29,319 nt of DNA from Sperchopsis tessellata (GCA_033557685.1 JAWQRN010000458.1:1-29319); one strand, 5' to 3'; positions 10,620 through 21,480 are shown, numbered from the stretch's first letter. The notes: generated by a model from the letters alone, not told the origin. Numbers and translations: made by a program.

Positions 10620-13600
10620 TAAAATTATTTCAGGCAATAGATCAAAGAAAAACAAACATTATTTTAAATATTTATTTAGGCAATTTATAAGATAAATACA
10701 CTTCATAAATATAATAAAAATACATACTAAAAATGTTTATGTTAAAAACATGGAGATTTTCCAAACTTCTTCTAACGAGAAAAAAAATCCCGTGATGTAT
10801 ATTAGCTACACCAAGAACAGGTGTGTGTTTTATCGGCTTCAAAATAAAAACATAAACAATAAAACTAAATTTCAAAACAACTATGATTTTGCAAAAAGTC
10901 TATTTTAATAGTTCAGTCTTTTTGCAGTTTTGTGAGATTTTTACATTTCAGTCAGAAGTATCATCTTTAATTACAATCATTTGTTATGATTAATATGTAT
11001 GTTTACATTATTCTATATTCATATATATTATCATAAATCTCAATTTCTCATTTTTTTTTATCTTATAATAAGATGGATGGATATATGTAATTTGAAAACG
11101 ATTAACTAGTTTTATTTATTTTCACTTATTATTAAGCAAATAACCATTTTTAAATTTGATTCAAATGCAACAAACACAATTATTTTGATGATAATGATTT
11201 TATGTACAATATTTTACAAGCTTGACTAATTGGCTACAATTAAGGCATTTAAAATTTTTTTTGAGGCGTATGTGCATCATATAAAAATCGCTATAAGAAA
11301 TTGGCACATTATACATACCTTATGATTCTAACTTGATGGTTAACTTATAAATATTAAAACTGAATATAAAGTAGTACTTAAATAAAAAAATATTCTATTT
11401 ATAACAAGAATCAAAATTAACTTTCTACACTAGTCACAATGCTATGTTTAATTTGAAAAGCAAAGTCAACAGTTGTTTATATACAATTCAGGGGATTTAC
11501 GGGATATACAATTAATAAACTTGTTTGTTCAGTGAATTTTGAACCATATTGCTGCTTATTTAATGGGATAAGAATATAGTGTAGCAAAAATAATTGTTTT
11601 GCTTAAGAGATAAAAATAATATAAATGAAAAATTTTGAGAATACATCTTTTGTTAGTAAAAAGCATTAAAAATAATTTATTTAAAATTCAATGTGTAAGT
11701 AATGTTTTTGTGGTAAATATCTGAATTTTTGACCACGGTTCTATTTTCAACTGACAGTTCTCATGAGGTTATGGCAAGCTTAGCCAGTACTTTTGAAATT
11801 TTTAAGACATCTGACCTGATAAAAGGAATAAATATGCAATGTGCAAAGTACCTGTTTCAAAGATTACTTTCAACAATAGTTTCACTTAAATAAAGCCCCA
11901 AAAACAGTAAAATTTTCTACAGCTTAATATTTAATTTGACCAAAATATGTTACAATACTAATAGTAACATTATTGCTGGAAATATGTAAAATCGTAGATG
12001 TAGGAAAAGCTAATTAACATAATAACAAAATATATTAAAAATAATTTTATAAATAGGAGTAGTAGTAGAACTAAATAACATATGTTGGATGTAAAATATT
12101 ACTATTAATCTTTTTGACCATGACCATGATAGTGTCAATCACACTATTTCTAGTTGGGCATTTTAAACCTCTTTAATATTAAATCTTCTTAAAAAAATGA
12201 ATAAGAATGTGATATAGTAGATACATTTGTAGTTAGTTATATTTAGTTTAAATATAAATATTAAAAAAAGAAACAAATTTATAGTAATTTCTAAATACAA
12301 GCTGGACAGTGTTCTATTAAGTATTGACCAAAAACCCCTTGAGAGAGAGAGAGAGAGTAGTCATTTAAATATCAGGGTTGCTTGGTCATTGAAGCATGTA
12401 GAAATAAACAACAGCATTAAAATATTAAACAGCCTTTTTCTAAAAATGAAACCAATAATTTGGAATGGAGGTGTTCAAACATGTTGTAGGGCATTCCAGG
12501 TATTTACTGTCTTGCTGTGTGATTTGAAGGTTGGATATAAAAGGTGTCAGTTATGAATCGATTAGAAGAGAAGTGCAAAAAGAGTCACTACCGAAAAATG
12601 TTGAAAATATTTGGTGTACATGGTAAGAAAAATTTGTGCAAATAATGGATAAATAAGGCGGACTAGCTTCATACTTTTGTTATATTTAGAAGTAAAAAGT
12701 AACAATTGTAGCTACTAATATAGGGTAAGTTAGAAAGTATTATAAGTAGGTCATAAAAAAATCAAAGCTTAAAATGTTAAGAGATTTGGGATGTTGAAAC
12801 CTACATCTTGAGGAGTTTCAAATGAAAGTTGCCAACCTATTTTGAAAATATGGGATGAAAAGAAGAAAAACGTACTATATACTAAACATGAAATTATTTT
12901 AATTCTATATACTTATTTATACATTTTTTTTAAACCTCATATTTTTATTTGTTGTAATAGTTCACTATAGAATTTGCTTCTAAAATAAACAACAGTTGCA
13001 ACACTATGGAAAATACCTTTAATATAAATATAATAATTTAATTATGAATTTAAATTTATACATGTCTCAATTGTAGCCAAGTACTACTATAAATTCAGGA
13101 AGACCTATTCAAATGATACAATATATTTACAGATGAATCATTTCACCTATAAATATAGATACATAAAAATGAATAGGTTAAAAAAAATAAATAATAATAT
13201 TATACTTGTATTAATATAGTTTCAATTTTATAATTCCTAGAAGTTTTGGAATGTTTTCTTTGTATTACATACATTGTTTGTTTGGAATGAGATGATCCGA
13301 GTTATTATTTTAATTAATACAAATACAATACGTAGATTAAAATTAAAACAATCGAATAATTATAAATAACATTAACATGTTCTATTTACTAAAACTTTCT
13401 TTGAAAGAAAAAAAAAAACTTAAAAAACAAAATTGAGCCCTTGAGTATTAAAATTTTTTTGATAACTTACAAAAAAGTATATCCATTAATTGGTAACTTA
13501 CAAATATTTTAAATAAAATAAAGTTATATACATGACATCTTAAAAATTATTATATTATTGTACATATCTCAATTTTAATGGCAAATTATTTCAGCTTCCT

Positions 13601-14195
13601 CAAAATTATATATGTTAGTTACAAAACACAACATACACAAAGTTCACAAGTTCTTAGATATTTGGGTATCTTATATTGGTTACATTAAGAAAAAAAATTG
13701 CTTACACACGTAAAAACATAAAATATTCAAAAACATTTAACAACATACATAAAGAAGAGTTTATATTTAAATTGCTAATTTTATAACAATTACAAAGAGT
13801 ATATAAGTAAAACTGATATAAGCAGTTCTCACTAAAATATGTTGATATAAGGCACCCAAAGGTACACGAATTGGTAGAATTAATCCTTGAAAAAGTGACC
13901 ACAAAAAATTTCTCTCTAAGACGTTAATGATTCGTTTATAGACATTCAGTAAAAACACTACTTATGGTGTTTAATTGTTTTGATTGAGCATTTCACAACA
14001 TTTTTGTACACTAAAATCCAATTTATACATAATTTTTTTTAACTTAGGCGAATTTATTTCCACAAACTATTTTAAATTTTACAGTAATATCGACATCCAT
14101 AGAGACCACACACTGATATATTGTTCAGCAAGTAATCTTAAAATTACTTCAATCTTTTAAAAAAATTCTTAGATCATTGTTATAATTAAGTTCCA
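10620..14195. other. Extremely AT-rich tract, no gene recognised
   Basis: About 3.6 kb of low-complexity AT-rich DNA lying immediately downstream of the PI4K stop, on that gene's 3' side. A (GA)n run occurs at 12341-12357. Open frames at 10875-10672, 13902-13702 and 13958-13767 are short, rich in Phe/Ile/Tyr/Leu and lack motifs. The tract could include extended 3' UTR of PI4KB, but I see no evidence beyond position. Confidence 0.55.
12341..12357. repeat. (GA)n microsatellite
   Basis: Uninterrupted GA dinucleotide run of about 17 bp in otherwise AT-rich sequence. Confidence 0.95.
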
Positions 14196-14201
14196 TTTAT
14201 T
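14196..14201 (-). terminator. Candidate PI4KB poly(A) signal (AATAAA)
   Basis: Minus-strand AATAAA about 50 nt after the PI4K stop codon. It is the nearest of several in AT-rich sequence, where the hexamer is common by chance; a second lies at 14053-14058. Position relative to the stop is the only support. Confidence 0.4.
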
Positions 14202-14248
14202 TAAGCGAGCAGACGTAGCATTCAATTATGATCTAGTACAGTGAAAGG

Positions 14249-14433
14249 TTAAAGAATTCCATTTGTAAGATATTGAAATCCGTCATATAGCTTCGTTGAT
14301 AATGAGTGAATACTGCCTTCTACCATACGGTCCACTTCCAATTGGAGTTGTTCTTCTGTCATACTTAAGTGAAATCTATTCTTGAGATTTTGAACGGTTG
14401 CGGCACCAGATTTAAAGCACGGTAACTGAGAAC
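14249..14433 (-). CDS. PI4KB: PI4-kinase beta last coding exon and stop
   Basis: Final coding exon. It completes the split glycine and reads SQLPCFKSGAATVQNLKNRF, then HLSMTEEQLQLEVDRMVEGS, then STKLYDGFQYLTNGIL and TAA at 14251-14249. The C-terminal KLYDGFQYLTNGI block is a hallmark of PI4K beta and ends where the family normally ends. The acceptor is TTCCAG before 14433. Joined with the three upstream exons the coding length is 840 bp (279 codons plus stop), with every phase compatible. Two minus-strand AATAAA signals occur downstream, at about 14196-14201 and 14053-14058, so a 3' UTR of roughly 0.1-0.25 kb is the simplest reading. A longer one extending into the AT-rich tract below 14 kb cannot be excluded. 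Confidence 0.95.
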
Positions 14434-14439
14434 CTGGAA

Positions 14440-15130
14440 TTAAAAAGAAATAATTATTAAAAGCTTATTAAAAAATGATCTATAAAAATAGTTAAAAATT
14501 TTCTGCTTAATGGTTTTACGTTTGTGGTGTTAGAGACTGGCTTATTGGCGTAGTTTTATATTTAAAAGTTAACAAAATAAAATGAATTGAACACAAATTG
14601 ACAATCATACGTAACGAACAGATACACAACAAATAGCTACCCTGTTTGTTGTCTCTTCTGGACGTTCACTTACCTCGGTCACTGGATGAACTGTGTTGAG
14701 TTCTTGAGAAATGTGTATTCATGCAAAACAACGACAACAAGGTGGTTGCCGGATGTGCCTACTCGTACTAAATAGTACAGCGTGAAATTTAAAAAGCAAG
14801 GCATCTTACAGTGGCAAAAAATCAGGTATTACAAGCAGGGTTGCCAAATATATTTAAATTTTATTCAAAAGTGCAAAATTCCTCACCCTCAGTGAGTTAC
14901 ATAATATTGATATCTTGTAGGAAAAAATAACAAGCATTTCATGTTTACCAGGAATGTCTGCACACATACAAAATAAAATATAGTGATCTTAAACAGGCAA
15001 TTTAATCTCTCAGTAATCTTAGTTTTATTAGTTAAGAAACATTCGTATTCATATTTAAAATTTTCAGAATTATATAATTCTTGAAAATTCTCCCTAAGAC
15101 ATTGGGTCACGTAATTTTACGTTTTTTGCA
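14440..15130. other. Intronic DNA with no assigned element
   Basis: A slightly GC-richer patch lies at about 14640-14770. A minus-strand GAGGTAAGT at about 14672-14680 would make a good splice donor, but no matching acceptor or coding frame supports an exon. The 73-codon minus frame at 15110-14889 has no motif. Confidence 0.4.
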
Positions 15131-15185
15131 ATCTGTCACTTGAGAGCAGGTCACGTACAAGTAAGTTTCTTAGATTGCGGTGTCG

Positions 15186-15194
15186 TATAAATAT
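15186..15194 (+). promoter_or_regulatory. Possible TATA box of the piggyBac relic
   Basis: TATAAATAT about 260 bp before the piggyBac ATG, within a leader of mixed composition. In AT-rich DNA this is weak evidence; only its position in the probable 5' end of the transposon supports it. Confidence 0.25.
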
Positions 15195-15242
15195 GGGTCA
15201 TTGCAAGTGCGTATGTTTTTTGTATTGCTTTACTACGCAGAT

Positions 15243-15322
15243 ATAAACATGCCAGAACAGGATTGGGTTTGAGACGACACGGCGATCTTTTAGTTTACTT
15301 CAGTAGTTGCTGGCATGTTTAT
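15243..15322. repeat. Perfect 13-bp inverted repeat upstream of the piggyBac ORF
   Basis: ATAAACATGCCAG at 15243-15255 is exactly inverted as CTGGCATGTTTAT at 15310-15322, with a 54-bp spacer. piggyBac-family elements often carry subterminal inverted repeats near their ends, so this may be such a feature, though both arms lie on the same side of the ORF. No outer terminal repeat flanked by TTAA was identified. Confidence 0.7.
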
Positions 15323-15448
15323 TACCATACACTTACTTTTTCAACAAACTTTTTTTGAGTTATTCTGTGTAGTTTATGTGGTATATTTCTTGTTGTTATT
15401 TTTTACTATTCACTTATTTATTTTATTATTTGTTACTACATTGATAAA

Positions 15449-16260
15449 ATGAGCCACTGTGATAGTGATCAAGAAATATGTGCTGATGCATTATCGGATT
15501 CTTTGTGTGATAGTGATATCGAAAATCAAGATAGCAAAAAAGTAACGATGAAGACGTTATTCCATGTCCTTGAACGTTCACTCGTAGAGTTTCTACCAGT
15601 TCTGATACAAGTTCTGGTGAAGAAGCAGAAGAATCCTCCAGTCCTTGAAGAGTTTTTGGGTCATTTTGGTATTAATGTGGCTGATGTTCCTGAATCCGCA
15701 ATTGATGAATTGAAGTTATTTATAGGCGACGACTTTTTTACATATTTAGTCACTGAATCAAACAGATATTATCAAAATATCGAGCGCATAAAAACACCTC
15801 GCAAAAGTATCAAATGGAAAGTTTTAAGTCTTATTATTTTCATGGGATATGTTCGTAAATATAGACGAGACGAATATTGGTCAACTGACCCCTGCACAGA
15901 AACGCCTTTTTTTTTCAAAGACTATGGCAAGGGATAGATTTCGGCAAATATGGAGAGCTTGGCATTTCAACAACAATGAAGACATCACTGGCAAATCTGA
16001 TTGATTATCCAAAGTCAGGCCAATACTCAATTATTTTGTCGAAAAATTTAAGAACATTTACAAACCAAAATACAAGTGTCGTTAGATGAGGGCATAATAC
16101 CATGGAGAGGACGATTATTTTTTAGAGTATACAATGCTGGAAAATTTATAAAGTACGGCATACTCGTACGAATAATATCTGAAAGTGATACAGGTTAGAT
16201 TTGCAACTTTGAAATTTATGCAGCTCAAGGATTAAGTTTGATTGAAACGATTCTCAACTA
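15449..16260 (+). pseudogene. piggyBac transposase relic (N-terminal half)
   Basis: The first 162 codons (15449-15937) are open. An acidic N-terminus MSHCDSDQEICADALSDSL is typical of piggyBac transposases. The helical segment FFTYLVTESNRYYQNI and then FMGYVRKYRRDEYWSTDP follow, the latter the family's 'MGxxxxPxxxDYWS' region. A frameshift near 15915 moves the reading to MARDRFRQIWRAWHFN. After another shift it continues QVSLDEGIIPWRGRLFFRVY, containing the first catalytic Asp (DEG), then KYGILVRIISESDTG, a stop, and FEIYAAQG. Homology may reach LSLIETIL, then ends at about 16260 where the TCGATT repeat field begins. The second and third catalytic aspartates and the Cys-rich C-terminus are absent, so roughly half of a normal ~580-residue transposase remains. 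Confidence 0.88.
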
Positions 16261-17030
16261 GTCGTTTTCAATTACTCGATTCTCAACTAGTCGTTTTCAA
16301 TTAGTCGATTCTCAACTAGTTGATTATATCAGTAATAATGGATTAGTCGATTATCTATGTAATAGTTGATTATCTATTTAATAGTCGATTATTAAGTAGT
16401 AATCGATTAGGAAACATAATAAGTAGTGCTGTCGATTATTAGTTTGTTTCAACTAGTCGATTAATCAAATATCCGCGATTATCAAAATCGATAGTCGATT
16501 TTCTACCAGTCGGTTTTCGATTAGTCCATTTTCAACTAGTCGATTTTCAAATAGTCAATTTTCGAATAGTCGATTTTCGAATAGTCGATTTTTGACTAGC
16601 CGATTATCTATGAAAATAGTCGATTTACTATTTAATAGTCGATTATTAAATAGTAATCGATTAGGAAACATAATAAGTATTGCCTTTTAATTCTTTAAAT
16701 TTTTAGATGAATATATATATGAAGCCCAGTTGTTGATCCGATACCAACTTTAATAACTTTTGAACATTGATTAGCACTTTTTTTCTACGTATAAGGACTG
16801 AACTCTTGTCATTTGCATTCCTGTGATCTTGATATTATGTATTCTGAATCACATAATGTATGGCCTAGTTTTTGTTTTCGACTAGTCAATTAACAAAGGA
16901 GGATAATTGATTCGCCGATCAATAGATAATTCACCTATTAATCATTTATCTATGTAACAATGAATTTGTCGATTATAGTCGATTATCTATTTAAAAATCG
17001 ATTATTCAAGTACGAACGTATTAAGCACTG
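16240..17030. repeat. TCGATT / ACTAGTCGA repeat field
   Basis: The word TCGATT, usually as AGTCGATT or CTAGTCGATT, occurs at least 15 times between 16255 and 16675 by my count, with many one-base variants. Two longer units can be aligned: the stretch ending ATCGATTAGGAAACATAATAAG at 16380-16429 recurs at 16636-16684, implying a ~256-bp tandem duplication. A third, more diverged unit lies at about 16940-17030. The core ACTAGTCGA is half of the palindrome TCGACTAGTCGA. Possible identities are a degenerate minisatellite or the subterminal transposase-binding repeats of a DNA transposon (hAT-like) that landed in the piggyBac relic. Confidence 0.8.
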
Positions 17031-17714
17031 AGGTATTTTCTGAAAATACTCAATAACAACTGTTTTAAATCTATTTTTTTGTTTTTTCCTTTTAAATTAC
17101 CATTTAGGTAATATAAATAGTAGTTAGTTTATGAAATAAATAAATTAAATGCAAACGTATAAAATCATATAAGTACTTTCTAAATTTTAAACAAAGAATT
17201 ATATAACAAACATATATTTTTATTTGAAAAATAGAGTGCCCACATAAGTGACCATTTATTGAGGTAGTTTTATTTTAAAGGGTTCTCCACGATGTGATTA
17301 CGCTCTATGAATATTTGCTAATTATGAGAATTTAAGTTCGAAAATTTGAGATTTAGTTTTATTAAAAATAGTTTATAATATAGATGAGTTACGTCACTTA
17401 TAGTTGTACCAGAAGTCGTTAGTCCATATTTTAATTTTATTAGGTTTTTTGATTGTAAGGTTATTTTATTAATAATATGTACCTTCAAAAGGTATTTTTT
17501 TCGAGATATTGTGATTTTAAAATTAGAATTTTAATTTGAAAAGTTTCTGTTATATTCAGCTTAAATAGTAATTTTGAAGAACATGATTTCTATTTTCAAT
17601 AATTTCTGGTTATAATGAAAGATTGCTACAATTTCCTTATTTTAAAATATTTGCGAAGTGTGAAGTAACTTCTAAACCCTAAAATTACTTATACCAGTTG
17701 CGATTGTTATTAAA

Positions 17715-17819
17715 TTAACTAACTGTCGACTAGTCGAAATCAATTAGTTGACTGTCGACTAGTCGAAATCGATTATTGGTCAATGAAAAAAATCAGTAGT
17801 CGATTATTTTTAGCAGCAT
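17715..17819. repeat. Distal TCGACTAGTCGA cluster, possible transposon end
   Basis: GTCGACTAGTCGAAATC occurs twice in 50 bp (about 17727 and 17755), followed by ATCGATTATTGG and GTAGTCGATTATTTTTAGCAGCATTA. The last eight bases CAGCATTA are nearly the inverse (7 of 8) of TAGTGCTG at about 16428. That makes 16428-17819 a candidate non-autonomous DNA transposon, but no matching target-site duplication was found. Between this cluster and 17030 the sequence is plain AT-rich DNA. Confidence 0.5.
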
Positions 17820-18029
17820 TAGTTTATACAATGAGCTGTCGTCACTGACTTTATATTATGTTAAATATTTTATATTAACCTGTTAATTTGTACTATAATA
17901 AGATTAAAATGTAGGTGATACTCCAGGTTACAAGTGAGTCAGTCTATAATTGTAAAAGTCCTAACATGATTTTTTCTTATTGTTACGAAACTATTGCTGG
18001 ATCTCTACGCCACTGAGTGTAGCACGTGA

Positions 18030-18159
18030 ATATTCGGGTACGTTAAATTAAAAGTTGTCTTCAAATCAATCACTCACCGGACCATTTAACTCTATGACCC
18101 TATAGATATTATACAAATATCAGGTAGTTCAATTATCCTGCTCAGAGTATAATATGATA
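18030..18159 (+). pseudogene. Penelope-like element fragment A, left part
   Basis: Plus-strand reading gives KVVFKS (about 18051), DPIDIIQISG (about 18098) and then, after a one-base slip, FNYPA immediately before the mariner insertion. This is the linker that precedes the GIY-YIG endonuclease in Penelope-like retroelements, normally 'SGxYKxxCxxC' before 'YIG'. The reading resumes on the other side of the mariner at 18966 as YIGLNGRNFKIR. Degenerate, with stops. Confidence 0.6.
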
Positions 18160-18965
18160 TTGGGCGAACCGGAAAGTAATGTCGTATTTTTACATTAAAT
18201 GCAAACAAATAAATTTTTAACTTGTTTTCATTTTAAATCAATTATGTAATCACCCTCGTTATCAACAACCTTTTGCCATCTAGTGTGCAAATTTTCAAAG
18301 CCGGATCGATAAAAAACAATTGGTTTTTGAGTAAAATATCTGGAGATGGCATTTTGGATATCATCAAAATTTTCAAATTTTTTGGGTGGTAGCGCTCGGA
18401 ATAAATGGAAATCCGATGGAACAATGTCGGGCGAGTATGGTGGGTGAGGCAGTACCTCCCACCCCAATTCATAAACTTTTTCCAGGATTCGTCTTGCGCA
18501 GTGTGGTCTTGCATTATCGTGTTGCAGAATACCGCCTTTTCTGTTGACAATCGCTAGACACTTTTCAATTAAATATTGATTTACTCAATCCACTTGTTCA
18601 CAGTAAAGGTCTGTATTCACAGTTTGTCCAGGTTTCAGCACTTCAAATTGAACGATTCCACTAATACTTCACCAAACACACAAAAGCGCCTTTTTGGGAT
18701 GTAAACCTGGCTTAGCAGTACTTCGTGGCGATTCATTCGGACAGCGACTGCCTTTTGCATTTTGGATTATCATAGAGGACCCATTTTTCATCTCCAGTGA
18801 TTAAAAAATGCTTCTGTATTGTGCCGCTGAAGCAATAAGTTGCATGGGGGGATCGGTTAGCTTTGTTTTCTTCGGACAGATCTGCTGCAATTGTTCTTGG
18901 ATGTTCGTCACTTTAACCTTAAAATATTTTTGGCACGGCACGGCCTTACTTTCCAATCCCCCTAA
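18160..18965 (-). mobile_element. Internally deleted mariner transposon with both TIRs
   Basis: About 806 bp against a usual ~1.3 kb. The left end begins TTGGGCGAACCGGAAAGTAA (18160-18179). The right end, inverted, starts TTAGGGGGATTGGAAAGTAA (18965-18946); about 19 of 27 terminal bases match. TA dinucleotides flank it at 18158-18159 and 18966-18967, as expected for Tc1/mariner insertion. The transposase coding region inside keeps its C-terminal two thirds and has lost the N-terminal DNA-binding domain. The element sits inside the GIY-YIG region of a Penelope-like fragment. Confidence 0.88.
18228..18925 (-). pseudogene. Mariner DD34D transposase, N-terminally deleted
   Basis: Minus-strand reading gives ADLSEENKANR (across a shift, about 18885), then FLITGDEKWVLYDNPKCKRQ (about 18805-18746) with the first catalytic Asp, KPGLHPKKALLCVWW, GIVQFEVLKPGQTVN, a single in-frame stop near 18586, then ILQHDNARPHCARRILEKVY (second Asp) and LPHPPYSPDIVPSDFHLFRA (third Asp). 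Exactly 34 residues lie between the second and third Asp, so the signature is DD34D. The end YFTQKPIVFYRSGFENLHTR and DNEGDYIIDLK with a stop is the usual mariner C-terminus. From about 18605 to the end the frame is interrupted only by that one stop, so the copy is not very old. The helix-turn-helix domain is missing, so it cannot transpose itself. Confidence 0.9.
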
Positions 18966-19230
18966 TATATATTGGTCTAAATGGTAGAAATTTTAAAATC
19001 AGAATGGACAAACATATAAGCAAAAATATAAACCTAGATAAGCCACCCCACACCAAGTCAAAATTTGTTAATTATATTCTAGAATCAGGGCACTCCCTAC
19101 AAAAAATCAATCATTAGACGTCCTTAATATTACCGTCGCCAAAAGATATACCAAATAAATGGATTAATTTTTGATTCAATGGGTGTTAGCTTATTAAAAT
19201 ATTACACGACATAAATTGGAGCTTTCAAGT
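18966..19230 (+). pseudogene. Penelope-like element fragment A, GIY-YIG part
   Basis: Reading resumes after the mariner with YIGLNGRNFKIRMDKHISKN (about 18966-19027), then NLDKPPHTKSKFVNYILESG and HSLQKI. YIG plus a following GRxFKxR is the GIY-YIG nuclease signature of Penelope-like retroelements, and the SKFxxxxLESGHS block is its usual second motif. The reading fades into stops after about 19110; a weak VAKRYTK follows near 19138. This copy differs in sequence from fragment B, so they are separate insertions. Confidence 0.75.
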
Positions 19231-19239
19231 GTTATATGC

Positions 19240-20220
19240 AATGTTAAATTGTCAGAAACCGATAGTTGATTCCGTTAGTACACAAACATATATATATATA
19301 TATATATATATTATTTAATAAAAAATAACAGAAACGTCTCTTTACCAGAATGACGAAAAGATTGGAACTTGGATTTCACCACCTTGATTAACACAATAAA
19401 GACAAGTATAGATTATGTAAGATATATATCGAAATATAAAAATCAATACAGCTATTTCTATATTAATACAAAATTACCAGCAAACCTTTGGTGTTAAACT
19501 TCATTAAGACGTAATGCAAAAAAACTATAAAGGCAGACATTAGGTTGATATTACGCACACCATTGTATTTGATTTAATCAATTCAAATTTCCTAAGTGCC
19601 TTTTTAGTATTAGATTATTTTGTCTAATTCGCTTTATCACAAGTTTCCTTATAGATCGAATCTAAATGAAATAATTTATCTAGTTACTTCTTGATTACTG
19701 ATTTAGCCTTTACCACACAGTGTAGAGAACATAAACGTTACTCACTTAAACAACAATTTTGTTTGAGTAACTGTTTATTTTATACGCAGTTACCATAGTT
19801 TTAACACTTACCACTAGGCCATTATGAATCCCAACCTAATGAACTTGTTTCAACAGAAATGAGTTCTTAGATTCTGTACAAGATAAATTTCCTACAGCAG
19901 TGCATCCTGTTGTAGTGAAACTGCAGTAGAGAATAGTTTGACGCTAAATATACTAGCGTGTAATATAGCAGTAATATAGCATTACTGATGTTTACATAAA
20001 TTTGTTGTGCTTTTTTGCCAAACGTAAATAGATACACTAAACATTAGGAAAGAAATATGATTAAATTTAGATATACATAAAAAAATAATATGATTAATTG
20101 TAAATAAGGCCAAATTATATGGAATGTCAATTTATTTAGTAGTAGAAAATAGAACACAAACTACCGACGTTGCCTAATGGGAAAGGTAATAATGCTATAA
20201 ATAGTTTGCTGTTTATTAGT
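19240..20220. other. Unassigned stretch between two Penelope fragments
   Basis: AT-rich DNA with an (AT)n run at 19288-19311 and an imperfect inverted repeat GTTACTCAcTTAAACAA / TTGTTTGAGTAAC at about 19738-19775. A smaller hairpin ACGCTA...TAGCGT lies near 19942-19961. It could hold untranslated parts of the flanking Penelope elements; no coding motif was seen. Confidence 0.45.
19288..19311. repeat. (AT)n microsatellite
   Basis: About 24 bp of uninterrupted AT dinucleotides. Confidence 0.95.
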
Positions 20221-20224
20221 ACAT

Positions 20225-21480
20225 TCGCAGAGGAACTATTACAACAAAACAATCACAGACCCCACCCAAAAATTTCATAAACAAATCGATCAGATAATCA
20301 CCAAACTGGGAGTCCCAAAAAATCTGAAATACTATTTCGTAATTATGAATGGACTTCCCAAGATACACAAAGATTGTATTCCCATGTGACCTTTAGTATC
20401 TCACACCTCTGCTCCAGCCCATCAAATTACTGAACACTACGCTCAAACACTATTAGAACTATTAAATCTCCCTAATAAACATAATAACATTAAAAACACA
20501 ATAGTTGAAGTTTTACCATCAATAAAAACCACCCTGTACTAAAACAGTTTCCTCTGTTATTACAAATTTATACACCAACATATCAATAAATGAATCCCTC
20601 CAATTAATAGAACTAGCTCTACTTCGAAATAACACTCTCATCTCTAAAACCCAACAAATAATAAAAACTTGAACTGGAAGCAGTTTTGGGTGAGAATGAC
20701 GTTAAGATCATCTTCCTTGCCCAAATCTACTTCCAGTTGAACAACAAAACATATGTACAAAAAGCGGACTTGCCAGCAACATATCTGAGTATTCAACAGA
20801 ACCTAAAAAAAAAAATTACAACAATAAAAGCTAAATACGATATCGTCAACTTGCACAGATCATCATATGCATTGGGAATTTTTCTGTATAAGATGCAACA
20901 TACTCAACATAACTCACCCCAAATTAAACTTCACCAAAGAAATAGAAGAAAACTAGTCATTAAGTTTCCCTGACCTTATACTTATCATTAATCCACCAAA
21001 TCTACACCTCGAAATATATCGAAAACTGACATATCCAGCCACTCTAATAAACAATATAAAATGGCCTGCTTCAACTCACTCCTAGAGATTAAACACGACC
21101 TCCTCACAGAACAAGCCCATCAAATAGAACCCATAACAATCGAATACATAGCTACAAATAATGACTACCCCAAAAATACAGTAACCAATTATCCTACACA
21201 CATATCACAATTAACAATAAAATATGGCTAACCTTTTTTCATACACTGGCTCCGAAATATTCTGAATCACCAAACTTTTCAAACAATATGCTAGCAAAAT
21301 TGCTTTAAGAATCACAAACTACATAATTCATACATTCCATCCAAACACAAATATTATAACATTTTCACAAAATCCAGCATGTACAAACTAACTTGCCCCA
21401 TATGCAAGCATTTTTATACATGATTACTAAAAGTTCATTTTACCAAAGATACAATGAACACCACCTCACGTATCCCTAGA
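20225..21480 (+). pseudogene. Penelope-like retroelement fragment B (RT to GIY-YIG start)
   Basis: Plus-strand reading, in several frames, gives ITDPTQKFHKQIDQIITKLG (about 20251-20310), NGLPKIHKDCIP (about 20347-20383, the early RT motif 'GLPKIHKxxxPxRPIVS'), LVSHTSAPAHQITEHYAQTL, then YTNISINESLQLIELAL (about 20571-20620, carrying the 'YTNIPxxE' motif after the first catalytic region). Later come MACFNSLLEIKH (about 21061), KSSMYKLTCPICKHFY (about 21370-21417) and, after a shift, RYNEHH, which is the start of the GIY-YIG endonuclease. The catalytic YxDD block was not recognised. Frequent stops. The open frame at 20686-20973 overlaps a decayed part and is not a separate gene. Confidence 0.78.

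Noticed and set aside
13702..13958. Two overlapping minus-strand ORFs of 63-66 codons
   Set aside because: They overlap in different frames in very AT-rich DNA downstream of PI4KB and lack motifs.
14672..14680. Extra PI4KB exon or first exon using the GAGGTAAGT donor on the minus strand
   Set aside because: No open frame with kinase similarity ends there, and the exons at 25168 and 14433 already join in phase with conserved residues.
14834..14880. hAT-type end CAGGGTTGCCA
   Set aside because: No inverted partner or 8-bp duplication was found nearby.
15449..15937. Domesticated piggyBac-derived host gene
   Set aside because: The frame breaks before the first catalytic aspartate, continues in another frame with stops, and the second half is missing; this looks like decay.
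16240..17030. CRISPR array
   Set aside because: Repeats are irregular in spacing and sequence, there are no uniform spacers, and the DNA is eukaryotic.
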